A stretch of DNA of 22,723 bases from Candidatus Methanomarinus sp. HR1. Its GTDB lineage: Archaea; Halobacteriota; Methanosarcinia; Methanosarcinales; Methanocomedenaceae. Each line of letters begins with the position of its first letter. The stretch's first letter is position 1. Shown here piece after piece: positions 15,357 to 22,700 of this stretch. The stretch is from contig MZXQ01000052.1 in assembly GCA_002926195.1 (NCBI GenBank), forward strand, positions 1 through 22,723. Reading direction: 5' to 3'. Under the pieces are notes generated by a model, which did no database searches, had not been told where the DNA came from, and saw only the letters and a list, made by a program, of their open reading frames with translations. Position numbers and translations under genes: made by a program.

Positions 15357-17471
15357 TTATGCACCTGCTTTAGAGTGTAATTCCATTACAAATTCCTGCT
15401 CATGCACAACAATATCATGAACCTGGCCTGATGATAGACGATCAATTGAAAAATACCGTCCGCCTGCACGCCTGGCTATTTCCTGGCAGTATCCAAGCTG
15501 CATTTTGACAAATGATCCGGTTACGGATTCGGTATCGATGATGATAACATGGATACCGGCAGATCTTGCTTCTTCTGCAATTTCAAGCACTTCGTTCTTG
15601 ATATCAACAGATTCATCGCTGTGTACCGGAACATTTGCCCTTCCGTCTGAGATCAATACCATTATGGGTATAGTCTCTTCGTTCTTTCGCTTCTCACCAA
15701 GCAGAAGGTTCAAACCCTTGCTTAGACCTGCACTTAGCGGGGTTTTGCCTCCGGTCGGAAGTTCACTCAGTCTTTCGAATGCTAGATCAACACTTGAACA
15801 AAGCGGAAGCAGCACATCCGCATCATTACCCTTAAAGGCAACCATACCTATCCGGTCCCTCTTCTGATAGGAATCCAACAAAAGAGACATAACAGCACCT
15901 TTTGTACTTTCCATCCTGTTGGACGCACCCATAGAACCCGAAGCGTCCACTACAAAGAGAGTGGCAGTTGAGATCTTTGGGACCCTGATCTTCTCCCTGA
16001 TATCCTGATCATTCACAATAAGAGCGTTCTTACCAGGCATACCTGCACCACGGTCCTTTTGATGAGGGGCTGCAGCATATATTGTTGCATCTATGGCAAT
16101 GTCTACAGGTTTGCCTTGCGGCAGTGTGTGGCGGGCATATCTACCGTGAGTATAGCGTGCAAGTGTAGGGATCCTCCTTCCTGATGTTTTCCTGCGGTGT
16201 ATCCTGTCCCTTCTTTCTTTCGGACGCAGTTGACTAACATCAATCGGGTCTCCAATACCAAACACCGAATCAGACTGCTGCGAGGGTGATCCGTCATCCT
16301 TGCTTTTTTGGGGATCATGAGGCTCTTGCTGTGGTTTAGAGCCCTGGTCATGTTTATGTTCAGGTTTTTCTTTGTGCTCTTTGGGATTATCGTCTTTTTG
16401 TTCCTGTTCCTGCGGCTTTTGTTCCTGTTTTTGTTCCTGCTTCTCTTTCATCATGTTATCAAGTTTATCAGTATCAAGCTGCGGCGGTTCAAATGGTTTT
16501 CTTCGCATCCTGTGCGGGAGTGCAAGTTCCATTGCTTCTTTTATGTCATCAAGTGTGACCTCAGTACGCCCGTCATATGCTGCTATTGTCTTTGCGGTCC
16601 TGATAATCACTATCTCTGCACGGTGTGTCTTAACACCAAGCTCGATACACATCTGCGCAGTGGTCTTGAGCAGGTCATCACTTATTGTGACCAGAAAAAG
16701 GAGTGATTTTGCTACTGCGATCCTTTTAGTGAGCTCGAGCTGGCTATTGTTATAATCCTCTTTGAACTGATCAGGATCATTCTCAAAGCTTTCTGCAACT
16801 TTGACTATTTCAACACGTGCATCAACATCGGCAATGCTTTCAACATTCGCCTGCAGACCGAACCTGTCCAGCAATTGCGGGCGCAGTTCTCCTTCTTCAG
16901 GGTTCATTGTACCTACCAGTATGAATTTTGACGGGTGTCCTACTGATACACCTTCCCGCTCAACAATATTTACACTCATAGCAGCCGCATCCAGCAGGAC
17001 ATCAGCCACATGATCATCCAGCAGATTCACTTCATCGATATACAGGATACCGCGGTTTGCAGCTGCCAGTATTCCGGGTTCAAGTGCCCGTATCCCTTCT
17101 TTGATGGCTTTTTCGATGTTCAGTGTACCAACGACCCTGTCTTCAGTAGCTCCAAGTGGAAGATCAACAACACTGGTTCGTTTGATCATGCTTTTCAATT
17201 CGTCACCATTTTCCACACGCTCATAGCAGACATCGCACATTTCGCTCATATTTTCAGGGTTACAGTTAAACGGACAGTTGATTACTACTTTTATCTCGGG
17301 AAGCACGTCATTGAGTGCCCGTACTGCAGTGGATTTTGCACATCCCTTCTCCCCCCTGATCAAAACACCACCGATCCTCGGATTAATGGCATTTAAGATC
17401 AATGCTTTTTTCATCTTTTCCTGTCCGACAATAGCTGTAAAGGGTAGTATATGTCTTTTTATATGGTGCAT
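15357..17471 (-). CDS. ChlI-ChlD fusion: AAA+ ATPase plus von Willebrand A domain, chelatase motor
   Basis: 704 residues that fuse the two small chelatase subunits. The AAA+ domain (about 10-330) has Walker A GEKGCAKST (40-48), Walker B ILYIDE (142-147), the family Cys group C-x3-C-x8-C-x2-C at 66-82, and a LRPQLLDRFG sensor segment. A charged Lys/Glu/Gln/Pro-rich linker (about 340-400) follows. The vWA domain (about 500-690) has the metal-ion adhesion motif DASGSMG at 509-515 and SDGRAN near 608. In Mg and Co chelatases the vWA part contacts the large subunit and transmits ATP-driven change. The ATG at 17471 is preferred: GGAG (17481-17484) lies 9 bases ahead, whereas the ATG at 17480 directly abuts it. 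The stop is one base from the cobN ATG. Confidence 0.92.
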   Translation of the reverse strand: MHHIKRHILPFTAIVGQEKMKKALILNAINPRIGGVLIRGEKGCAKSTAVRALNDVLPEIKVVINCPFNCNPENMSEMCDVCYERVENGDELKSMIKRTSVVDLPLGATEDRVVGTLNIEKAIKEGIRALEPGILAAANRGILYIDEVNLLDDHVADVLLDAAAMSVNIVEREGVSVGHPSKFILVGTMNPEEGELRPQLLDRFGLQANVESIADVDARVEIVKVAESFENDPDQFKEDYNNSQLELTKRIAVAKSLLFLVTISDDLLKTTAQMCIELGVKTHRAEIVIIRTAKTIAAYDGRTEVTLDDIKEAMELALPHRMRRKPFEPPQLDTDKLDNMMKEKQEQKQEQKPQEQEQKDDNPKEHKEKPEHKHDQGSKPQQEPHDPQKSKDDGSPSQQSDSVFGIGDPIDVSQLRPKERRDRIHRRKTSGRRIPTLARYTHGRYARHTLPQGKPVDIAIDATIYAAAPHQKDRGAGMPGKNALIVNDQDIREKIRVPKISTATLFVVDASGSMGASNRMESTKGAVMSLLLDSYQKRDRIGMVAFKGNDADVLLPLCSSVDLAFERLSELPTGGKTPLSAGLSKGLNLLLGEKRKNEETIPIMVLISDGRANVPVHSDESVDIKNEVLEIAEEARSAGIHVIIIDTESVTGSFVKMQLGYCQEIARRAGGRYFSIDRLSSGQVHDIVVHEQEFVMELHSKAGA

Positions 17472-17499
17472 TATAATCATCTCCTTATTTTATTTAATT

Positions 17500-18228
17500 T
17501 TACAATGTTGCAGATCGAAACACATGGATACATATTACCAGTACGATCACTGCAGCAGCTGTAAGCATAATTATTTGACCCACAAACGGTTCACCACCGC
17601 CCAACAGCATCCTTGCATTATCTATGGCAAGGCTGACAGGATTGATTGAAGCTATTGTCCTGAGCCATTGAGGCATATCTTCATAAGGCATCAATGCACT
17701 ACTCGCAAAAAAAAGCGGCATGGTGATCATCGCGTTTATTGCAGCATATCCATCATGGTCATCTACTGCGAGTGCAATGGTAGTTGCAATCGAGGCAAAG
17801 AGTGCCCCGAAAATAAATAGTATAAAGAAGGTCAGTAAAATGCTGGATAGACTATATACAGTGATCCCGAATAATACGGCAACACAGAAGATCACGCTAG
17901 CCTGCATCAATCCTCGAAATGATATAAACAGTATCTTACCAAGTAGATAGCTCTCTCTTTGAGGCGGCATAGCAAAGAATTTATTTAAAAATCCTAATAC
18001 TTTATCAAAGATCACTAAATTACCGCTCTGGAAGGATGCAAAAAGTACACTCATTACCATGATACCAGGGGTTAGATACTCAAGATAGTTATCAGTGAAT
18101 GTTACAGGAAGAGTGAGCCCGACAAAGATCAACCACGCAGCCGGGGTTACTAATGCTGCAAATATATTGACTTTCCAGCGGGTCCACTTGATGAAATCTC
18201 TTTCAAAATAATACCATACTGCATTCAT
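17500..18228 (-). CDS. ABC-2 type transporter permease
   Basis: A 242-residue integral membrane protein with about six hydrophobic spans, of the ABC2_membrane family that pairs with DrrA/NodI-like ATPases for export. Visible are the N-terminal amphipathic start (YYFERDFIKWTRWK), the LTPGIMVMS segment and the NPVSLAIDNARMLL motif typical of the last third. It probably forms a homodimer with two copies of the ATPase encoded just upstream, with which it overlaps by four bases (ATGA). Its stop lies about 28 bases before the ChlID start, so it is likely co-transcribed with the chelatase genes. Confidence 0.9.
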   Translation of the reverse strand: MNAVWYYFERDFIKWTRWKVNIFAALVTPAAWLIFVGLTLPVTFTDNYLEYLTPGIMVMSVLFASFQSGNLVIFDKVLGFLNKFFAMPPQRESYLLGKILFISFRGLMQASVIFCVAVLFGITVYSLSSILLTFFILFIFGALFASIATTIALAVDDHDGYAAINAMITMPLFFASSALMPYEDMPQWLRTIASINPVSLAIDNARMLLGGGEPFVGQIIMLTAAAVIVLVICIHVFRSATL

Positions 18229-19007
18229 GATCGCCGCCTCAGCATTGTTCTGAATTTATAACCGTCAAATGCACATTCATCTTCCCTGGTGGTAATTTTA
18301 TCCATGAAAACATCATTAAGTGTAGGATTGCTGATTTCCAGACTGCTCTTAAGCTCTTGTGGAGTGCCAAGTGCAGTGATCCTTCCCTTATCTATTATCG
18401 CAACTCTATCACAGTACTCATCAGCTTCTTCCATATAGTGGGTTGTCATAAAGATCGTTATATCATGCTTTCGCAGTGATAATATGTGATTCCAGATCCT
18501 CCTTCTGGCTGATACGTCAAGACCAAGAGTGGGTTCGTCTAAAAAAAGGACTTTGGGTTCATGCACCAGTGCCTGTGCAAGTTCCAGGCGTCTTCTCATT
18601 CCTCCGGAATAGGTTTTGACCAGATCATCACACCGATCTGTAAGATCCATTAGTTCCAGCACTTCGTTTACTTTATTTATTCGATCATGGATGCCGTACA
18701 GCTTTGCATATAATAGTACATTCTCCTTTCCTGTTAATCTGATATCAAGTGCCATTTCCTGTGGTACATAGCTAATAACATTTCTCACTTTTTTTGGCTC
18801 ATTGGCTATATCAAATCCACAAATAGATGCAGTTCCTTTAGTAGGTCGAAGCAGTGTAACGAGTATCCGCACAATTGTGGTCTTTCCTGCTCCATTCGGA
18901 CCCAGGAGTCCGAATATCTCATTATCAACATGCAGATCAAGAGCGTCAACTGCACATAAGCTGTCAAAGTATTTGGACATGCTATTGATCTTGATCACGG
19001 GTACCAC
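18225..19007 (-). CDS. ABC transporter ATP-binding protein (DrrA/NodI type)
   Basis: 260 residues with all ABC ATPase motifs: Walker A GLLGPNGAGKTT (about 33-44), Q-loop V-P-Q-E, signature YSGGMRRRLELAQAL, Walker B VLFLDEPTLGLD and switch His in TTHYMEEAD. The signature and a permease of ABC-2 type place it with exporters, the drug-resistance group, rather than metal importers. It starts at a GTG (19007); a second GTG at 18998 is also possible because there is no clear ribosome binding site. It heads the chelatase operon, so the exporter may move the chelatase's tetrapyrrole or a related molecule, but the substrate is unknown. Confidence 0.92.
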   Translation of the reverse strand: MVPVIKINSMSKYFDSLCAVDALDLHVDNEIFGLLGPNGAGKTTIVRILVTLLRPTKGTASICGFDIANEPKKVRNVISYVPQEMALDIRLTGKENVLLYAKLYGIHDRINKVNEVLELMDLTDRCDDLVKTYSGGMRRRLELAQALVHEPKVLFLDEPTLGLDVSARRRIWNHILSLRKHDITIFMTTHYMEEADEYCDRVAIIDKGRITALGTPQELKSSLEISNPTLNDVFMDKITTREDECAFDGYKFRTMLRRRS

Positions 19008-19024
19008 TGTTATTTGATTTTAAA

Positions 19025-19067
19025 TAATCCGGATTAGGTTAATAGTAAAATCTTATGATATAATAAA
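19025..19067 (-). promoter_or_regulatory. Promoter and palindromic operator candidate of the ABC-chelatase operon
   Basis: On the minus strand a TATA-like TTTATTATAT (19058-19067) lies about 25 bases ahead of a predicted start site near 19037. Directly downstream is the perfect 12-base palindrome TAATCCGGATTA (19025-19036), 17 bases before the GTG. A palindrome at this place would let a bound repressor block transcription. The palindrome and TATA run are seen; binding and its signal are inferred. Confidence 0.5.
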
Positions 19068-19150
19068 TAATTTTGAAAACATATTATTATATCATCAATT
19101 TATAAAATAGAGTGGAATTGTATAACATAAACTTTTCTATTTGTTAGGCT

Positions 19151-20131
19151 CTATTTATGCCAATCAGTTAATAAGATCATAATAAATAATACATCAATAG
19201 CAAAAGTCATTGCGGCATTTATTGTTGCGGTCTTACTTCCCAGTTTGGGACCAAATAGTGATATATGCAACGGAAGGGAGTGTTTTACAGATCTTGACGA
19301 CATGGATACAACAGTACCAAGTAATAATGCTATCAATACTCCTTTTGTTGATATCAATCCTTCTCTTTGAAAATTACCTGCGAGAATTATTCCGGCATAT
19401 GTGTTCACAACTTCGGTTGCACTAATCAATGCGACTTCACTTTCCAATCCCAGACTGCTTGTGATAGGAGCCAGAAGAGAAGAGAAATAATCAAAAAACT
19501 TCATCTCGAATGCTACAGATACCAGAAATAGCATGATAAGCATCGTGATCACTATTCTTTTAAGCATCTTATAAGTGATTTTTATGCTTTTTACCAAAGC
19601 ACTTTTATTATTATTCGCCTTTTTATCAACCGGATCAGGAGCGTGAAGCTGAGTATTTTGATCCGTATATTTTTTAGAAAGCCACAGTTTTGCAAGGATT
19701 ATACCGATACATGTTTTAATAATTGAGACAAATCCTACTATGCAGACATAGAAAGAGCCAGTGGTAAGACCGAGAATAGGAATGACTACTGGTATAAAAA
19801 ACGTGAAAAGATGGGAGAGATGGCTTGGAAAGGAACTGATTATTGTTGTTACAATTACTTCTTGCTCGGAGATGGTTTTCTTATTCAGTCCATCAGTCAG
19901 CATGGAATAACCTGCTGTTGTACTGAAGGTACATGTTACAACAGATAATGCGCTGATCGTGCTTATATTTACTTTACTTGATATTGGATCAATAAGCCAG
20001 TTTAATTTTTTCATCAATCCGGTATTTACAGCAAAATTTGTAACAAAGATACCTATGGCAATTATTGGGATTACCTTTAAAGTATAGTAAACGGCATAAA
20101 TCAGGGAGGTATATATGATATCGATAATCAT
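19151..20131 (-). CDS. Nucleoside-recognition (Gate) domain membrane protein
   Basis: A 326-residue polytopic protein with eight or more hydrophobic spans and two Gate-like halves separated by a hydrophilic stretch (about 163-185). Gate domains occur in nucleoside transporters, FeoB and the SpmA/SpmB spore proteins. The conserved-looking segments are C-T-F-S-T-T-A-G-Y-S-M-L, SSFPSHLSHLFTFF and M-S-S-R-S-V-K-H-S-L-P near the end. Archaeal members of this group have no proven substrate. The frame starts at an ATG (20131) without a clear ribosome binding site; AT-rich TATATATTTAAA-type DNA lies just upstream. It is separated by 143 bases from the ABC-chelatase operon and probably has its own promoter. 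Confidence 0.78.
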   Translation of the reverse strand: MIIDIIYTSLIYAVYYTLKVIPIIAIGIFVTNFAVNTGLMKKLNWLIDPISSKVNISTISALSVVTCTFSTTAGYSMLTDGLNKKTISEQEVIVTTIISSFPSHLSHLFTFFIPVVIPILGLTTGSFYVCIVGFVSIIKTCIGIILAKLWLSKKYTDQNTQLHAPDPVDKKANNNKSALVKSIKITYKMLKRIVITMLIMLFLVSVAFEMKFFDYFSSLLAPITSSLGLESEVALISATEVVNTYAGIILAGNFQREGLISTKGVLIALLLGTVVSMSSRSVKHSLPLHISLFGPKLGSKTATINAAMTFAIDVLFIMILLTDWHK

Positions 20132-20185
20132 CCGGATCTGATATATATTTAAACCGAGGAAAGCTTTTTTTCTGTTTTTGATATT

Positions 20186-20443
20186 TTGTTTTTTTCAGTT
20201 GTATCATCAATGCTTGTTATGTTCGGACTGATATTCCAGTTCCCTATACTGATTGTCCTTTCAATTAAATCCGGATTACTGGAACAACATCAACTAAAGA
20301 ATAAACGAATGTTCGTATACGGGCTGCTAATAGCTTTTGCCATGTTCGTAGCCCCTGATATTACCGGGATGTCCCAGTTAATCATGGCCGTTTTCTTAGT
20401 AGTGCTGTTTGAGTTCAGCCTGTTGATAAGCCGTTTCGTCTGA
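20186..20443 (+). pseudogene. tatC: TatC C-terminal fragment (N-terminally truncated)
   Basis: The reading frame, starting at TTG 20186 and open back to 20153, encodes only the last third of TatC, the twin-arginine translocase core subunit. It contains MLVMFGLIFQFPILIVL, S-G-L-L-E-Q-H-Q-L-K-N-K-R, FVAPDITGMSQLIMAVFLVVLFE and SLLISRF, matching the last transmembrane helices of full TatC (about 250 residues). The N-terminal helices that recognise the twin-arginine signal are absent, and the upstream 50 bases leave no room for them. It is therefore probably a decayed or broken copy. It converges on the Tat-dependent carbonic anhydrase gene. A purine-rich ACCGAGGAAAG (20153-20163) might still serve as a ribosome binding site. 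Confidence 0.8.
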
Positions 20444-20505
20444 TATTATAAGAGGCAGTAACACCAAATCTACCTTTACAAGACTGAAAATGGTGCTATT
20501 ACCGG

Positions 20506-20548
20506 TTATTTATTTGTTTGTTATTTGTTTGTTATTTATTGTTTTTCT
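20506..20548 (+). terminator. T-rich stretch with short tandem repeats between convergent genes
   Basis: T-rich DNA made of repeated TTATTTGTTTG units ending in GTTTTTCTCT. Read in the + direction it follows the tatC fragment and looks like an archaeal oligo-T terminator. Upstream, GTAACACCA (about 20458-20466) can pair imperfectly with TGGTGCTATTAC (about 20491-20502). It runs over the stop of the carbonic anhydrase gene. Confidence 0.4.
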
Positions 20549-22700
20549 CTTCATCCTGTTTAAGAGCCCTGGCAGCAAGTAAACCTACAGCCCCAAGAGC
20601 TGCAAGCGTAGTAAACCCGGGAGTCGACTCTTCTGGTAGTGATTGAGTGACTTCTATTGTTGGTGTTGAAGAGCCATCCAATCCTTCTCTGCCAGCTTGT
20701 GTTTCCAGTTGAGCATATCCTTCTGCCAGTTTCTCATTTACATGCACAACGGCTTCATTCGTATGCTGATATTTGTAGCCTTCCTCAATCACAGGAAGCG
20801 CATCAGCATCAGCCTGATCTGTGATCACTTCTCCGGCTGCTATATACCTGCCATCAGGAACAGTTACACCTACAACAGTTGCCCATGGTTCAAGAACGCA
20901 TTTCTTTCCTACATCTGCCATAAAGATGAAAGACTGCATACCCACAAAAGTGTCATTGCCCACCTTTGCAGGTCCGTGTACATGCGCCTGATGTGCTAAT
21001 GATACCCGATCACCGATATAGACTGCATATTTCGTGCCGTCTATGGTATAGGTACGTCCTTCTATTTCGTGTCCTTCTTCATCTATTGTTTCAAGTGCGT
21101 GGAGTATCACACCATCCTGGATATTGGAATCATCACCAACATGTATTGGCATACCCTCATCACCACGTACTGCAGCCTGTGGAGAGACCATAACATTCTT
21201 TCCTATATGTGAGGCACCGATAACAGATGCCTGGAGATGCACATATGCAGTAGGATCAATATCAGGCATTACACTTTCACTGTTCCATGGTGTGATGGGG
21301 TTTGTGCCTATGTTGATCGCTTTTTGCTCGGGTAATGCATTATATCCGGCTGCGAGATTTGTATTCACATGCACAACAGCCTCGTTGGTATGCTCATACT
21401 TGTAGCCTTCCTCTATTGCAGGAAGTGCATCAGCATCAGCCTGGTCTGTGATCACTTCTGAGGCAGCTACATACCTGCCATCCGGAACAGTTACGCCGAT
21501 GACTGTTGCCCATGGTTCAAGTACACAGTTATTTCCAACCTCAGCCATAAAGATAAACGACTGCATACCCACAAAAGTATCATTGCCCACCTTTGCCGGG
21601 CCGTGAACATGTGCCTGGTGTGCTAATGATACCCGATCACCGATATAGACTGCATATTTCGTGTCGTCTACGGTATAGGTACGTCCTTCTATTTCGTGTC
21701 CTTCTTCATCTATTGTTTCAAGTGCATGAAGTATCACACCATCCTGGATATTAGAATCATCACCGACATGTATTGGCATACCTTCATCACCACGTACTGC
21801 AGCCTGCGGTGAGATCATGATATTTTTCCCAATATGTGAAGCACCAATTACAGATGCCTGAGGATGCACATACGCAGTAGGATCAATATCAGGCATTACA
21901 CTTTCACTGTTCCATGGTGTGATAGGGTTTGTGCCTATGTTGATCGCTTTTTGCTCGGGTAATGCATTATACCCGGCTGCGAGATTCTTGTTTACATGCA
22001 CAACAGCCTCGTTGGTATGCTCATACTTGTAGCCTTCCTCTATTGCAGGAAGTGCATCAGCATCAGCCTGGTCTGTGATCACTTCTGAGGCAGCTACATA
22101 CCTGCCGTCCGGAACAGTTACGCCGATGACTGTTGCCCACGGTTCAAGTACACAGTTATTTCCAACCTCAGCCATAAAGATAAACGACTGCATACCCACA
22201 AAAGTATCATTGCCCACCTTTGCCGGGCCGTGAACATGTGCCTGGTGTGCTAATGATACTCGGTCACCTATATGGACTGCATACTTCGTGCCGCCTACGA
22301 TATATGTACGGCCTTCTATCTCATGTCCTTCATCATCAACAGTTTCAAGTGCATGGATGACCACACCATCCTGTATATTAGATTCATCGCCCACATATAA
22401 TGGCATGCCTTCATCGCCGCGTACTGCAGCTTGAGGTGAGATCATGATTTCTTTTCCGATATGCACATTACCAATAACCGTAGCCTGTGGATGTACATAT
22501 GCTGTGGGATCAATATTAGGTATATCACTCTCTATGTTCCAAGGAGTGATCGGATTATATTCCCTGTTTGATGCCTTCATTTGTATATTAGGAAGACCAA
22601 TTCCATGACCTGACAGTGTAATAAATGCCGCAGATGCTCCTGTTAGTTTCAAGAAAGTTCGTCTTGATAATTTTGCTTTATTAACCATATCTTTTGACAT
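20532..22700 (-). CDS. cam: Triple-domain Cam-type gamma carbonic anhydrase, Tat-exported, PGF-CTERM anchored
   Basis: 722 residues. Carbonic anhydrases interconvert CO2 and bicarbonate; known Cam is a 213-residue left-handed beta-helix trimer with metal between subunits. Here a Tat signal (SRRTFLK at 12-18, then a hydrophobic stretch to about 37) precedes three Cam domains at about 49-257, 258-466 and 467-665. Each keeps the metal histidines (116/152/157, 325/361/366, 534/570/575), the proton-shuttle Glu of HALE (119, 328, 537), R-G-D-E-G-M-P with its Arg and Glu, and N-I-Q-D. After a short Ser/Thr/Glu-rich spacer, STPGFTTLAALGAVGLL and a charged tail form a PGF-CTERM sorting signal. The protein should therefore act outside the membrane. 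ATG at 22700 chosen with GGTGGAG just ahead; GTG 22709 is the alternative. The upstream promoter is outside the window. Confidence 0.93.
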   Translation of the reverse strand: MSKDMVNKAKLSRRTFLKLTGASAAFITLSGHGIGLPNIQMKASNREYNPITPWNIESDIPNIDPTAYVHPQATVIGNVHIGKEIMISPQAAVRGDEGMPLYVGDESNIQDGVVIHALETVDDEGHEIEGRTYIVGGTKYAVHIGDRVSLAHQAHVHGPAKVGNDTFVGMQSFIFMAEVGNNCVLEPWATVIGVTVPDGRYVAASEVITDQADADALPAIEEGYKYEHTNEAVVHVNKNLAAGYNALPEQKAINIGTNPITPWNSESVMPDIDPTAYVHPQASVIGASHIGKNIMISPQAAVRGDEGMPIHVGDDSNIQDGVILHALETIDEEGHEIEGRTYTVDDTKYAVYIGDRVSLAHQAHVHGPAKVGNDTFVGMQSFIFMAEVGNNCVLEPWATVIGVTVPDGRYVAASEVITDQADADALPAIEEGYKYEHTNEAVVHVNTNLAAGYNALPEQKAINIGTNPITPWNSESVMPDIDPTAYVHLQASVIGASHIGKNVMVSPQAAVRGDEGMPIHVGDDSNIQDGVILHALETIDEEGHEIEGRTYTIDGTKYAVYIGDRVSLAHQAHVHGPAKVGNDTFVGMQSFIFMADVGKKCVLEPWATVVGVTVPDGRYIAAGEVITDQADADALPVIEEGYKYQHTNEAVVHVNEKLAEGYAQLETQAGREGLDGSSTPTIEVTQSLPEESTPGFTTLAALGAVGLLAARALKQDEEKNNK
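20706..21302 (-). repeat. Carbonic anhydrase repeat 3 (C-terminal copy)
   Basis: Last unit, in exact 627-base register with the other two up to about A-E-G-Y-A-Q-L. Its N-terminal half resembles repeat 2 (about 20 differences in 295 bases by eye), while its C-terminal half has its own changes such as A-D-V-G-K-K for A-E-V-G-N-N. Confidence 0.88.
21303..21929 (-). repeat. Carbonic anhydrase repeat 2 (middle, hybrid copy)
   Basis: Middle 627-base unit, beginning at NPITPWNSES. Positions 21303-21618 follow repeat 1 and 21633-21929 follow repeat 3, so it is a chimera of its neighbours. The switch falls within the shared bases 21619-21632. Confidence 0.9.
21930..22556 (-). repeat. Carbonic anhydrase repeat 1 (N-terminal copy)
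   Basis: First 627-base unit, beginning at NPITPWNIES. Its C-terminal half (low-coordinate end) is almost identical to that of repeat 2, with about 7 differences in 318 bases by eye. Its N-terminal half is the most divergent of the three. Confidence 0.9.

Noticed and set aside
16308..16706. Hydrophobic plus-strand frame with long F/L runs, suggesting a membrane protein
   Set aside because: It is the antisense of the Lys/Glu/Gln-rich linker of the ChlI-ChlD fusion; AAG/GAG/CAG codons read backwards give Phe and Leu.
20532..22700. Possibility that the triple carbonic anhydrase is a pseudogene or assembly collapse
   Set aside because: The frame is open through all three units, all catalytic residues are kept, the copies differ from each other in a structured way and the C-terminal anchor is intact. 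Read-level confirmation would still settle it.
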